The notes: generated from the letters alone by a model not told the origin. A stretch of DNA of 40,787 bases from Tissierellia bacterium (GCA_028700795.1 JAQVRY010000002.1:1-40787), one strand, 5' to 3'. Shown: positions 32,450 through 40,787, numbered from the stretch's first letter. Numbers and translations: made by a program.

Positions 32450-34108
32450 CTATTCAGTTATTTTACTGTTAAATTCTATCAGTTCCTTAGCATTATTTAG
32501 AGATTTGTCAGTTATTTTCATACCGCTCAATAATCTGGCAATTTCATTAATTTTGTTTTCTTTGTCTAACTTTTTAACAGTACTTATTGTATTATTGTCA
32601 ACAACTTTTTTTTCAATCAAAAAATGATTTCTGGAAATCGATGCAATTTGCGGAGAATGCGTGACACATATAACTTGATTTTTAGCTGCAATATAATTCA
32701 TTTTCACACCGGACATCTGTGCAGTCTTGCCGCTTATTCCTATGTCTATTTCATCAAACACCATTGTTTGACCAACATCGCTTTTTATTTTTTTAAAAGC
32801 CAGCATAATTCTTGAAGCTTCTCCTCCGGAAACTATTTTTTGAACAGAATTCAAATCGCTTCCAACATTAGTTGAAATTAAAAATTCAACATTGTCAACA
32901 CCGTCTACAGATATATTCTTTTTTTCTATTTTGACTTTGAACACAATATTTTTCATATTTAGCTCGCTTAATTCGATTAAAATCTGCTTTTCAAGGTATT
33001 CTGCCGCGATTTTTCTTTTCTTTGATATAATTCCTGTTTTTTCTATCATTAATTTATATATTTCATTTTTTTCTGTATTTAAAGAATTTAATTTTGAATC
33101 AGCTTCAAGTAGTAAGCTTAATTCTTCTTGAGATGTTTTTCTGTATTCATTTATTCTTTCAATTGAAAAACCGTATTTTCTTTTTAATCGATTAATGAGA
33201 GACATTCTGTTTTCAATATTGTTAAGCTCTTTTTCATCAAGAGCCAAATTATCTGAATAGTCTCTTAAATCATAGCTTAATAGTTTTAATTCCTCTAACT
33301 GGATGTCAATCCTTGACAGAAATTCTTCAAGTTTTTCGTCATAACCTTGGATTTTGTTAATAATGCTGTATACACTGTTTATATTGTCGCTGTTAAGAAT
33401 ATGTATTGATTCATACAAAGATTTTTTGATTTCCTGTACGTTTGAAAGCTTCTTAATTTTTTTCAGCAGCTCTTCTTCTTCAAACTCTCTTAGTTCTGCC
33501 ATATCAATTTCATTAATTTCATATTGTAACTGCTCAATTTTTTTATCTTTATTCAAGAGCTTTTCATTGAGTGTATATATTTCATTTTGAATTCGGTTAT
33601 AATTCGCAAAAAGCTTATCATAAGACTGAAATATCGGTGATAACTCTTTTTGTATCAGACTGTCAAGCATTTTAATATGATTTTCTTTTTTAAACAAACT
33701 TTCATGACCGAATTGACCGTAAATGTCAATTAAAAAACTGCCTATTGCTTTAATTATGTTAAGAGGAACAGTTCTTCCATTAACCTTGTTTATACTTTTG
33801 CCGTTTTGCAATAGCTCCCTTGATATTATTAAAAAGTCATCCTTATCGTTTTCTACGTTCAGGTTTTTTAACGTCTCATAAAGGTCGTCATTTTGTCCTA
33901 TGTCAAAAATTCCTTCTATTAATGCCGAATTTTTGCCTTTTCTTATTAGCTCCTTTGAAGCTCTTTCTCCCAAAATAAGCTCAATTGCATTAATTAATAC
34001 AGATTTTCCCGACCCTGTTTCCCCCGTAAAAACATTAAAACCGGAGTCAAAACTAACAGATACACTTTCAAATACTGCAAAATTGCTTATATTTAAACTA
34101 AGCAGCAT
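32450..34108 (-). CDS. recN: DNA repair protein RecN
   Basis: A 552-residue SMC-like ATPase for double-strand break repair. It has the Walker A GETGSGKS at residue 31, long coiled coils between about 150 and 365, the signature VSGGEASRIMLAF and Walker B MVFDEIDIGISG. Length is normal. It starts 11 bases after argR, the order seen in most Firmicutes. Confidence 0.95.
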   Translation of the reverse strand: MLLSLNISNFAVFESVSVSFDSGFNVFTGETGSGKSVLINAIELILGERASKELIRKGKNSALIEGIFDIGQNDDLYETLKNLNVENDKDDFLIISRELLQNGKSINKVNGRTVPLNIIKAIGSFLIDIYGQFGHESLFKKENHIKMLDSLIQKELSPIFQSYDKLFANYNRIQNEIYTLNEKLLNKDKKIEQLQYEINEIDMAELREFEEEELLKKIKKLSNVQEIKKSLYESIHILNSDNINSVYSIINKIQGYDEKLEEFLSRIDIQLEELKLLSYDLRDYSDNLALDEKELNNIENRMSLINRLKRKYGFSIERINEYRKTSQEELSLLLEADSKLNSLNTEKNEIYKLMIEKTGIISKKRKIAAEYLEKQILIELSELNMKNIVFKVKIEKKNISVDGVDNVEFLISTNVGSDLNSVQKIVSGGEASRIMLAFKKIKSDVGQTMVFDEIDIGISGKTAQMSGVKMNYIAAKNQVICVTHSPQIASISRNHFLIEKKVVDNNTISTVKKLDKENKINEIARLLSGMKITDKSLNNAKELIEFNSKITE

Positions 34109-34118
34109 ATTATCACCA

Positions 34119-34571
34119 TTATCTTATATTCTTTTTAAATTCCTGTAATACATTTTCTACTTGCTCCATTTTTCTGACAGCTACAAAAACATTGTCGTCT
34201 CCTGCCAATGTTCCTACAATTTCATCAATTCCCATATAATCAATGGCTGATGCACATATCTGAGCAGCTCCGGGAATAGTTTTTAGTATTATAATATTCA
34301 TTGCATTGTCTATTGAAACTACGGAATTTTCGAATATTTTATTCAATCTGTCCGTTATTCCTTCCTGGCTTTGACTTATAGTAGCATACTTGTACTTGCC
34401 ACTTTTAGCCATTACCTTTACAAGTCTAAGCTCTTTAATATCTCTTGAAATTGTAGCTTGTGTTACATCAATACCCATATTCTTTAGGGATTCAGCTAAT
34501 TCCTCCTGAGTTTCAACTTCACTCTTAGAAATCAACTCAAGAATTTTTGTTTGTCTTGTATACTTTTTCAT
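34119..34571 (-). CDS. argR: Arginine repressor
   Basis: A 150-residue repressor. The N-terminal winged helix (1-70) contains ETQEELAESL and VTQATISRDIKELRLVK. The C-terminal hexamerisation and arginine-binding domain contains GTLAGDDNVFVA. It controls arginine metabolism. It starts 18 bases after tlyA; nadK, which often lies between them, is missing. Confidence 0.95.
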   Translation of the reverse strand: MKKYTRQTKILELISKSEVETQEELAESLKNMGIDVTQATISRDIKELRLVKVMAKSGKYKYATISQSQEGITDRLNKIFENSVVSIDNAMNIIILKTIPGAAQICASAIDYMGIDEIVGTLAGDDNVFVAVRKMEQVENVLQEFKKNIR

Positions 34572-34589
34572 TTGCCACCTCTTAGTTTT

Positions 34590-35375
34590 TTATAATATTT
34601 CAAAGGCTTTATTAATTAAGTCTTTGAAATTAAATTCATTTGTTCTTCCTGTAATTTTTAAGTGTGCAAGATATTCTATGTTTCCTGCCGCTCCTTTTAT
34701 AGGAGAGTAATCAATATTTATTAAATTCAATTTGTTTATTTTACAATAATTACTTAGATTGTTAAGAACCTCCAAATGAACTTTCCTATCCTTAACTATG
34801 CCCTTTTTTCCTATATTTTCTTTCCCTGCTTCAAATTGTGGTTTTACCAATGCGACAATATCTGTATCATTTTGACTTATTTCGACAATTTTAGGTAAAA
34901 TATGTTTTAGCGAAATAAATGAAACATCAACTGATATAATGTCTATAACATCAGTAAATATAGATGTATCAATGTACCTAAAATTTGTTTTTTCTAAATT
35001 GATAACTCTAATATCATTCCTTAAAGAATCATGAAGCTGACCATTGCCAACATCAACTGCATATACTTTTTTTACTCCATGTTTTAACAGATAATCTGTA
35101 AATCCGCCGGTTGAAGCTCCGATATCTACAGCAATTTTATTTTCGATATTTATGTCAAATACATTCATTGCTTTTTCAATTTTTACATAACCCCTGCTTA
35201 CATTAAGCTGGCCTGTAATTTTAATTTTAACATCATCATTTACTGTATATGATGATTTTGTTATTAATTTATCATCCACAAATACACAATTGCTTAGAAT
35301 AAGCTCTTTTGCTTTTTCGCGGCTGCTTGCATATCCTTTGTCATGCAAATATACGTCAAGCCTGTAATCTTCCAT
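34590..35375 (-). CDS. tlyA: TlyA family rRNA 2'-O-methyltransferase
   Basis: A 261-residue protein with an N-terminal S4 domain (1-62, RLDVYLHDKGYASSREKAKELI) and an FtsJ-like SAM methyltransferase domain (DIGASTGGFTDYLLKHG; PQFEAGKENIGKKGIVKD). TlyA methylates 2'-OH groups in 23S and often 16S rRNA. It is the first gene after a 142-base gap with its own promoter and begins the tlyA-argR-recN-spoIVB group. The start follows AAGG. Confidence 0.9.
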   Translation of the reverse strand: MEDYRLDVYLHDKGYASSREKAKELILSNCVFVDDKLITKSSYTVNDDVKIKITGQLNVSRGYVKIEKAMNVFDINIENKIAVDIGASTGGFTDYLLKHGVKKVYAVDVGNGQLHDSLRNDIRVINLEKTNFRYIDTSIFTDVIDIISVDVSFISLKHILPKIVEISQNDTDIVALVKPQFEAGKENIGKKGIVKDRKVHLEVLNNLSNYCKINKLNLINIDYSPIKGAAGNIEYLAHLKITGRTNEFNFKDLINKAFEIL

Positions 35376-35438
35376 TTCTATGCCTTACCTAATACATAAT
35401 TATTCTTTTATAAAAATAAATATTTGGATATTCAATAA

Positions 35439-35468
35439 AATTATAGCATAAGCATTTATTTATATCAA
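35439..35468 (-). promoter_or_regulatory. Sigma-A promoter for tlyA-argR-recN
   Basis: On the minus strand TTGATA, an 18-nt spacer and a perfect TATAAT, with a leader of about 57 bases. Confidence 0.55.
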
Positions 35469-35493
35469 TTAATATTTTTAATAAATATAAATA

Positions 35494-35527
35494 TTAGGGC
35501 ATCAAAGAAAAACAGGGTTAGGGCATC
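35494..35527. repeat. 10-bp direct repeat TTAGGGCATC at the end of xseB
   Basis: Copies at 35494-35503 and 35518-35527, 24 bases apart. The second includes the xseB stop codon and its last codons. It looks like a small local duplication at the xseB/tlyA junction. Confidence 0.5.
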
Positions 35528-35709
35528 TCATCAATAATTTTGATTTTTTTTTGAGTGTCGTCCAATTTTTTCATGCAAAAAGAATAGGCCTTCATTCCCT
35601 TTTCATAATTACTAAGAAGTTCGTCAATTGTAATATCATTTTTGTTTTCAAACTTCTGAACAATATTTTTCAATTCTTCCAAAGCACTTTCAAAGCTTTC
35701 GTACTCCAT
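35518..35709 (-). CDS. xseB: Exodeoxyribonuclease VII small subunit
   Basis: A 63-residue helical protein, YESFESALEELKNIVQKFEN then DELLSNYEKGMKAYSFCMKKL, the family's two-helix hairpin. It partners XseA in single-strand DNA degradation. It starts one base after the xseA stop, with GAGGTG within the xseA end. Slightly shorter than usual at the C-terminus (family about 70-80 residues). Confidence 0.9.
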   Translation of the reverse strand: MEYESFESALEELKNIVQKFENKNDITIDELLSNYEKGMKAYSFCMKKLDDTQKKIKIIDEMP

Positions 35710-35710
35710 T

Positions 35711-36892
35711 TTACACCTCTTTTATATCAATTGTTTCTGCTTCTATTTTAAAATCTGCAAATCTTATATGCAAAATATCTTTTAACTCTACCTGCTCTTT
35801 ATACTTAATAATATTCCCTGCATTATCTGATACCAATGTAAATCCTTTTTTTAGCTGTTTGTTGTAATCGAATGAATTTAATTTTTCGCTCATTATTTTA
35901 AGATTAAAATAATACTCATTGATAATTTTAGTCGTTTCGTTCTTTAGTAGGTTTTGATAAATATCCAACTGGTTTTTTGTTTTATAAATATCCTCCAATG
36001 GTAAGCTGCTTCTTAATAAATATTTAATTGACATAAGCTCTGCCTTTTTTAAAGATATGGCATTATTTGTTCCTGAGCTTAAGGCAAATAAAAGATTATT
36101 GAGCTTCTCTTCAACATCTTTGTAGCCTCTTATAATTCTTTCAGCTGCAGCTGTTGGAGTATGACAGTATACATCAGCCACATAATCTGTTAATGTTCTG
36201 TCCGTTTCGTGTCCGATTCCCGTAACAACTATAACCTTTGATTTATAAACTTCCATGGCTAAGTCAATATCATTAAAAACATTTAAATCTTCAAAACTAC
36301 CTCCGCCTCTTGAAATAAGAATTACATCAGTTTCCACATTGTTAAAATACTTAAACCCTTCTATTATGCTTTCTTTAGCTTTTTCACCTTGTACCAATGT
36401 ATTGTAGACAGTTATATCTATATCGGCTTTTACACTTTCAAAGGTTTTTAATATATCTTTGACGGCTGCTCCTGTTTTTGAGGTTATTATGCCTATTTTT
36501 TGCGGGAATAAAGGAAGCTCTCTCTTGCGGTCAAATAATCCCTGTGAGCTTAATTTTTCCTTTAATAACTCCAAATCAAGAAGAATTTTACCTAATCCTG
36601 TCCTTTCAATATTTCGAACAATAAGCTGGTAGTTACCCTTTGCTTCATAAACCGATAACTCCCCTTCTGCTATTATTTTGTCTCCATTTTTTGAAATTGA
36701 GTCAGCAAAAAAAGCAACACAATTTATACATGAGCTTTCATCGCATAATGAAAAGTATGTATAACCTGTCTTGCTCATTCTAATGTTTGTAATTTCACCT
36801 TCTACTCTCAAATTATTGAGCATTGAATTGCTCATTAAGTACTTCTTTATATATTGGTTAAGAACTGAAACTTTAATAGGTTTTAATTTCAT
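35711..36892 (-). CDS. xseA: Exodeoxyribonuclease VII large subunit
   Basis: A 393-residue nuclease subunit. The N-terminal OB fold (1-100) starts KPIKVSVLNQYIKKYL. The catalytic domain has the conserved KIGIITSKTGAAVKDIL, ISRGGGSFEDLNVFND and GIGHETDRTLTDYVAD motifs. A coiled-coil follows to the C-terminus. The ATG at 36892 has AGGTGG upstream and overlaps the TsaD-like gene by 20 bases. Confidence 0.94.
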   Translation of the reverse strand: MKLKPIKVSVLNQYIKKYLMSNSMLNNLRVEGEITNIRMSKTGYTYFSLCDESSCINCVAFFADSISKNGDKIIAEGELSVYEAKGNYQLIVRNIERTGLGKILLDLELLKEKLSSQGLFDRKRELPLFPQKIGIITSKTGAAVKDILKTFESVKADIDITVYNTLVQGEKAKESIIEGFKYFNNVETDVILISRGGGSFEDLNVFNDIDLAMEVYKSKVIVVTGIGHETDRTLTDYVADVYCHTPTAAAERIIRGYKDVEEKLNNLLFALSSGTNNAISLKKAELMSIKYLLRSSLPLEDIYKTKNQLDIYQNLLKNETTKIINEYYFNLKIMSEKLNSFDYNKQLKKGFTLVSDNAGNIIKYKEQVELKDILHIRFADFKIEAETIDIKEV

Positions 36893-37820
36893 TGTACCAC
36901 CTGTCAATAATAGGGAGAAAAGCAAGACCTACAGCATTATCGGAAGAATTATTTACAGCCGGGAATAATATTTCATATCCTTTAATACTTTTCATAATAT
37001 AATTTCTTATATAGCTGTTGGATGCAACTCCTCCTGAAATAATTAAGGTTTTGTGCTGAAGATGTGATAAACTGTGTATTACTTGTACTATATATTCGGC
37101 AATATAATCAAAAAGCGAAGTTATAATTTCTTCTTTCGTATATTTATTTAGTAAATTACCGAAGTAATTTTCCATTCCGGATAAATTTATATATGAACCT
37201 TTAATTATTCTAGGTGTGGTGAGTTTTCCTACATTCTTCCCCTTTATGTATTCCTCCATATATTTGCCGCAAGGAAACGGAAAATCCATCATAATGCCTA
37301 GCCTGTCTATAAGCTGCCCAAATGTAATATCCTTTGTCTGCCCTACAATTTTTGTTTCAAAGCCTTTTATACTTTTTTTGGCGGATACAAATTCTGTGGT
37401 TCCTCCGGATATATGGACTGCAAGAAATTCATCGACACTTTTGTAATTATCAATTAATGAAGATGATATATGATTTTCTTGATGAGAATATTCAAAAAAC
37501 TCGCAATTTAAGGTATGAGAAATAACCTTTCCGAAATTTCTGCCTACAATAAATACGGGCATGTAGGAGTCTTCCTCATTGCGAGGTCTTGAACTGACTG
37601 ATACTGTATTAATCTTTGAAATGTCATGTGTAATCTTTGCGTAAAGCTCCGGCAGGTTTTTTAAATGCTGAAATACTGCCTCTTGCTGCCTTAACCCTTT
37701 TTGTCCCTGTTTTACTTCAAGTATCTTTCTTTCATCTGCAAGAATTTCATTGTTCTCTTCATTAATTAATGCAATGGATGTTGTATAAGCACTTGTATCA
37801 ATTCCAAGTATGTATGTCAT
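36873..37820 (-). CDS. TsaD/Kae1-like (COG0533) paralogue
   Basis: A 315-residue ASKHA-fold protein of the TsaD (formerly O-sialoglycoprotein endopeptidase) family. The start TYILGIDTSAYTTSIALIN, metal-binding HxxxH (HQENH at 113-117), HISGGTTEF and ISGGVASNSYI are preserved. True TsaD makes t6A37 in tRNA with TsaB and TsaE. The nusB-xseA location and divergence (no standard GPGL/SLxVG start of the second motif) mark it as the second clostridial paralogue, whose role is not established. The ATG overlaps the nusB stop (ATGA). Confidence 0.8.
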   Translation of the reverse strand: MTYILGIDTSAYTTSIALINEENNEILADERKILEVKQGQKGLRQQEAVFQHLKNLPELYAKITHDISKINTVSVSSRPRNEEDSYMPVFIVGRNFGKVISHTLNCEFFEYSHQENHISSSLIDNYKSVDEFLAVHISGGTTEFVSAKKSIKGFETKIVGQTKDITFGQLIDRLGIMMDFPFPCGKYMEEYIKGKNVGKLTTPRIIKGSYINLSGMENYFGNLLNKYTKEEIITSLFDYIAEYIVQVIHSLSHLQHKTLIISGGVASNSYIRNYIMKSIKGYEILFPAVNNSSDNAVGLAFLPIIDRWYNEIKTY

Positions 37821-38221
37821 TTTTTTATACACCTTACTACAGTGCCAAGAATTCCATTAATGAATTTATGAGAATCTTCATTTGAATATTTCTTGCTTAT
37901 TTCCACTGCTTCATTAATTGATACACTTTCAGGTATTGTTTCATTAAATAATATTTCAGAAAGAGCTATACGCAAAACTGCAAGGTCAACCTTTGCAATA
38001 CGGGAGATCTTCCAGTCCCTTGAATTATCGGTAATATGTTTGTCTATTTCTTCCATATTATCAATCATATCAAATATTGTTTTATTTAAATAATCAACAT
38101 CTACGTCTTCAAGCTCAAAATGCTCTAAATACTCTGTCAAATTATTTCTGTTAAATTCTTTGTTTACATCCATACTGTATGCAATCTTTACAGCTTCTTC
38201 TCTTGTTTCTTTTCGTTTCAT
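37817..38221 (-). CDS. nusB: Transcription antitermination factor NusB
   Basis: A 134-residue all-helical RNA-binding protein beginning KRKETREEAVKIAYSMDV and containing ISRIAKVDLAVLRIALSEIL and the SINEAVEISKKYSNEDSHKFINGILG signature. With NusE it binds boxA of rRNA operons. AGGAG precedes the ATG; it forms one unit with the TsaD-like and xse genes. Confidence 0.94.
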   Translation of the reverse strand: MKRKETREEAVKIAYSMDVNKEFNRNNLTEYLEHFELEDVDVDYLNKTIFDMIDNMEEIDKHITDNSRDWKISRIAKVDLAVLRIALSEILFNETIPESVSINEAVEISKKYSNEDSHKFINGILGTVVRCIKK

Positions 38222-38234
38222 GTTAACTCCTGAT

Positions 38235-38285
38235 ACTCAAATGAGTTTGACCTACCGGCCATTTTTTCATAAAGGGGGTAGGTCA
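38235..38285. other. Two hairpins in the asp23-nusB gap
   Basis: TGACCTACC (38248-38256) pairs with GGTAGGTCA (38277-38285) with a 20-nt loop. Next to it ACTCA-AA-TGAGT (38235-38246) is a short palindrome just upstream of the nusB ribosome binding site. No T-run follows, so these may tune nusB expression rather than stop transcription. Confidence 0.4.
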
Positions 38286-38292
38286 TATATGC

Positions 38293-38694
38293 TTATTCTA
38301 ATGATATGTCGGAAGCTTCCTTGTCCTTTTCTACTTTTTCCTGTATTTTTTCCTGAACAATATTAAGTACATGGACATTAACAGCTGCCACCTGCAAGTC
38401 TGTCATAGTTTCAATTTCTTTCTTTATTGCTAGTTGAACTTCTCTTGCTACTTCGTTTATTTTATAGCCATATTCAACATTGATAAAAATGTCCAATACT
38501 ACTGTTTCTTCAGTAACCTCAACTTTTATACCTTTTGAATAATTGTTTTTTGAAAATAGGTTGGTAATTCCGTCGGTTACGCCTGTACGAGCAGTATTAA
38601 CACCTTTAACTTGGCTTGCTGCAATTCCTGCAATAATTATTACAACATCATCGGATATTTTTACCTGACCAAATTCAAATTTTTCATTGTCCAT
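38293..38694 (-). CDS. Asp23/Gls24 family envelope stress protein
   Basis: A 133-residue Asp23-family protein with KISDDVVIIIAGIAASQVKGV, GVTDGITNLFSKN and the VNVEYGYKINEVAREVQLAIKKEIE core. In staphylococci Asp23 lines the membrane; in Clostridia the gene commonly precedes nusB. It has a clear promoter (38713-38741) and an AGGAGG site. The acidic-basic C-terminal tail is unremarkable. Confidence 0.92.
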   Translation of the reverse strand: MDNEKFEFGQVKISDDVVIIIAGIAASQVKGVNTARTGVTDGITNLFSKNNYSKGIKVEVTEETVVLDIFINVEYGYKINEVAREVQLAIKKEIETMTDLQVAAVNVHVLNIVQEKIQEKVEKDKEASDISLE

Positions 38695-38712
38695 AGAGCA
38701 CCTCCTAAAATA

Positions 38713-38741
38713 ATTATAGCAGATATTGTAATTTATTACAA
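38713..38741 (-). promoter_or_regulatory. Sigma-A promoter for asp23-nusB
   Basis: On the minus strand TTGTAA, a 17-nt spacer and a perfect TATAAT. The -35 overlaps the spoIIIAH stop codon, separating the housekeeping genes from the sporulation operon. Confidence 0.65.
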
Positions 38742-39383
38742 ATCAATATTATCAAATTTTACTATTTTTATTTGAGAAGGTGTGTAATTTGTTTCAGAAA
38801 CAACTACATCCAAAATTATTGTGGCATCTGCCTGTTCCACGGTATCATTTGTAACAACTTTAACCATGCTTTCATCTACAATGGCAATTGATTCATTATA
38901 CCCCTTTGATTGAAGCATAAGCTCGATTCCCTGTTCTGCTTCAATAAATGAATTCTTTTTCAATAAAAGCTGCTCAAATTGGTCCTTTGTGTTATCGGAT
39001 ATCAAAGCTGAGCTTAAACTTCCTTCAAGATAGTCCAACACATCTATGTTGCCTTTTTCTTTATTCAGCTTGAAGTTAGCAAAGTTAACATTTAAAACAC
39101 CAAGGACACCTTCCGATGAAGCTTCTTCAACTGACGATAAATCGGTAATATCGCCTAAAATTTCATAGTCTGTTTCCTCCGGCAATATTTCGGCAAAATC
39201 AACTTCATTTACTCCGCCCTCAATTATTTCTGCAATGTCACCTTCCAAATCTGCCGGCTCCATCTGGCCTGTTTCAAGATCATCAAATGCATTATCCGGC
39301 GTCAAGCTCATATTTATATACCCAATAATAAATATTATTGCCAGAGATGCTAAAAATACTAATGTTTCTTTTCTCATTATCAT
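38736..39383 (-). CDS. spoIIIAH: Stage III sporulation protein AH
   Basis: A 215-residue mother-cell protein with one N-terminal transmembrane segment (TLVFLASLAIIFIIGYI), an acidic linker, and a C-terminal EscJ/YscJ-like domain that binds forespore SpoIIQ. The C-terminal EAEQGIELMLQSKGYNESIAIVDESMVKVVV pattern is the family signature. GGGGG lies five bases upstream of the chosen ATG; another ATG two codons later is possible. Last gene of the spoIIIA operon. Confidence 0.9.
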   Translation of the reverse strand: MIMRKETLVFLASLAIIFIIGYINMSLTPDNAFDDLETGQMEPADLEGDIAEIIEGGVNEVDFAEILPEETDYEILGDITDLSSVEEASSEGVLGVLNVNFANFKLNKEKGNIDVLDYLEGSLSSALISDNTKDQFEQLLLKKNSFIEAEQGIELMLQSKGYNESIAIVDESMVKVVTNDTVEQADATIILDVVVSETNYTPSQIKIVKFDNIDL

Positions 39384-39393
39384 AATTACCCCC

Positions 39394-39939
39394 TTAGTTA
39401 ATAACTATTATTTCAATATCATTTAATTTGATATCCAATAAAGTTTTTACAGAATTCATAAGAATACTGTAAATATCTTTATTACCATTGTAATTTACTA
39501 CTACAAGCACACCGGATATTTCAGGATATTGGTAATACCGCTCAACTACTGAACTATCCCTTCCTAATATTACTTTATTTTGTTTTGTCTCTCTGTTCAC
39601 CTCTCTTCTAGTACCGTCACTCATAGATTCAATATTCGTTTCATTGCTTATGCTTTCATCATAAACAGGTTCCAGTACAGGAGTTTTCTTAGTGTAAATC
39701 ATTACATCCACACTATTAATATCGTCTACTTTTCCGAGTATTTCCTCCATTCTTTTTTCTAATGCATATACATAGCTTTCTGTTTTCACTTCACTATCTT
39801 GATAACTTACAGGGTCTTGTGCTGAGAATTGTGAAAAGTCAAGTTTCAATATTAAAGATATTATCACCAGCAATATGAAAACATTGACTGCATAGCTTAA
39901 TTTTTTGTTTTCCTTTAGCATTTTTAAAAAATTATTCAT
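39394..39939 (-). CDS. spoIIIAG: Stage III sporulation protein AG
   Basis: A 181-residue protein with one transmembrane segment (LSYAVNVFILLVIISLIL) and a ring-forming domain after it. KRMEEILGKVDDINSVDVMIYTK and the YYQYPEISGVLVVVNYNG segment fit SpoIIIAG, which builds a 30-subunit ring in the mother cell-forespore channel. It overlaps spoIIIAF by eight bases; GGAGG precedes the start. Confidence 0.9.
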   Translation of the reverse strand: MNNFLKMLKENKKLSYAVNVFILLVIISLILKLDFSQFSAQDPVSYQDSEVKTESYVYALEKRMEEILGKVDDINSVDVMIYTKKTPVLEPVYDESISNETNIESMSDGTRREVNRETKQNKVILGRDSSVVERYYQYPEISGVLVVVNYNGNKDIYSILMNSVKTLLDIKLNDIEIIVIN

Positions 39940-40375
39940 ATGCTCCTCCGTTTATATCTATGTTATCTGAGTTTAGTTGAAAAATTTCAGCTATATTTGA
40001 TTTCAATTTATCGAGCTCATCATTTCCAATCATCTTTCTTAGGTAGACTATGGCTGATATTTGCATGTCCTCGGTAAATCTTAAGGTAATATTTGAAACC
40101 ACTTCCTCTTGGAAATTTTCTTCATTAATTGCTTCAATAATTTCAGGAGAAATGCTTTTCACGTTTACTTCTCTCTGAAATACAGGGACATCGGTTGTTA
40201 TCGGCAATTTTACATTCATGCTCCCACTAAGAAATATATTATCCAAAATGAAAATAATGATTAAAAGTTTAATAGATATTCTGCAGAATTTCTGTGTCTT
40301 ACCCTCCGGAAAAATTATCATTATTAAATTAAAAATCAATATTAATATTAATGTGTTCACAATCGTTGTTTTCAT
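39932..40375 (-). CDS. spoIIIAF: Stage III sporulation protein AF
   Basis: A 147-residue protein with two N-terminal hydrophobic segments (TLILILIFNLIMIIF; SIKLLIIIFILDNIFL) flanking the conserved PEGKTQKFCRISIKL, and a soluble C-terminal domain. It belongs to the SpoIIIA-SpoIIQ channel. It follows spoIIIAE by two bases. Confidence 0.88.
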   Translation of the reverse strand: MKTTIVNTLILILIFNLIMIIFPEGKTQKFCRISIKLLIIIFILDNIFLSGSMNVKLPITTDVPVFQREVNVKSISPEIIEAINEENFQEEVVSNITLRFTEDMQISAIVYLRKMIGNDELDKLKSNIAEIFQLNSDNIDINGGAYE

Positions 40376-40377
40376 AG

Positions 40378-40787
40378 TTATCCTAATATGTTATTCATAT
40401 AATTTATTATTATCGAGTAGTAAACAGTGACAATTACTATTGGAGTAATAAGGCATATAAGGTAAATATAGAATATATCCGCCATTTCATAAATTAAATT
40501 GGATATATTTTCGTTAAAAGGTTCCGTCAGTACCCCTAATACCTTGTATACAATAAGTGCTATACTAATCTTTATTATTGAGCCGCCAAATGATGACACA
40601 ATGAAAATTATTACTACAATTCCAAGTACATCCTTTATCATCAATAAACTTTTCAAAAATACACCGAAGAAAGATGTTACAGCATTTCCCACAACAGGCA
40701 ATGATGCTGGTGACATTGCCTTTATTGAGCTTATAAAAATATTATCTGTTTTATATAATATATATCCTTGTACAGAAAAATTTATGA
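40378..40787 (-). CDS. spoIIIAE: Stage III sporulation protein AE, C-terminal part
   Basis: The gene enters from the right edge, with 136 codons visible. Residues include VQGYIL, KAMSPASLPVVGNAVTSFFG and several membrane segments, ending MNNILG. SpoIIIAE is a multi-pass channel protein. An internal Met at 40716 is not the start, because the open frame continues in frame to the window end with matching family sequence. Confidence 0.9.
   Translation of the reverse strand, partial: INFSVQGYILYKTDNIFISSIKAMSPASLPVVGNAVTSFFGVFLKSLLMIKDVLGIVVIIFIVSSFGGSIIKISIALIVYKVLGVLTEPFNENISNLIYEMADIFYIYLICLITPIVIVTVYYSIIINYMNNILG

Overview
The window is a 40.8 kb stretch of very AT-rich bacterial chromosome in which every gene I can support lies on the minus strand, so genes are read from high to low coordinates. 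The gene set (spoIIIAE-AH, spoIVB, spo0A, spoIIM, ytfJ, dacF/dacB, AGGAGG-type ribosome binding sites, 2-oxoacid:ferredoxin oxidoreductase, aldehyde:ferredoxin oxidoreductase) points to a strictly anaerobic, endospore-forming Firmicute of the Clostridia/Tissierellia type. A Sedimentibacter-like organism is my guess from gene content only. No rRNA, tRNA, CRISPR array, prophage or intact insertion sequence was seen, and no gap between genes exceeds 300 bases.

The right two thirds (about 40787 down to 21480) is the conserved clostridial sporulation and housekeeping block: spoIIIAE(partial)-AF-AG-AH, an Asp23-family gene, nusB, a second TsaD-like gene, xseA-xseB, tlyA, argR, recN, spoIVB, spo0A, a Nudix ADP-ribose pyrophosphatase, spoIIM, a XerD-like gene, deoB, dacF, scpA-scpB, a small membrane protein, ytfJ, dacB and rluB. 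Several good sigma-A promoters and intrinsic terminators divide it. Oddities are a XerD-like protein with three of its six catalytic positions substituted, a D-Ala-D-Ala carboxypeptidase whose KTG box reads KIG, and the absence of ispA, dxs and nadK from the place they often occupy.

From 21269 to 13725 come a four-subunit 2-oxoacid:ferredoxin oxidoreductase (delta-alpha-beta-gamma) cotranscribed with an RpiR-type regulator, then cmk-plsC-ispH/S1. The last is an IspH fused to five S1 domains through a long Glu/Gln repeat linker. Three tandem M42 aminopeptidases follow (13669-10642).

The left 10.5 kb is the least conventional part. A sigma-54-dependent activator (10459-8471) is followed by two strong terminators, and then by a well-formed -24/-12 promoter (8236-8253) that drives an MFS transporter, a COG0523 metallochaperone-like GTPase without its usual CxCC motif, a DUF362 iron-sulfur protein, a LarC protein lacking its C-terminal domain, a MoaD/ThiS-like protein, a tungsten-type aldehyde ferredoxin oxidoreductase, a DUF3842 protein, an ECF-transporter S component and the start of a 2-hydroxyacyl-CoA dehydratase activase-related protein. 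I read this as a sigma-54-switched tungstoenzyme module with its own metal- and cofactor-handling proteins. That reading is inference from gene neighbourhood; the individual family calls are well supported. Internal hairpins show the module may be several transcripts rather than one.
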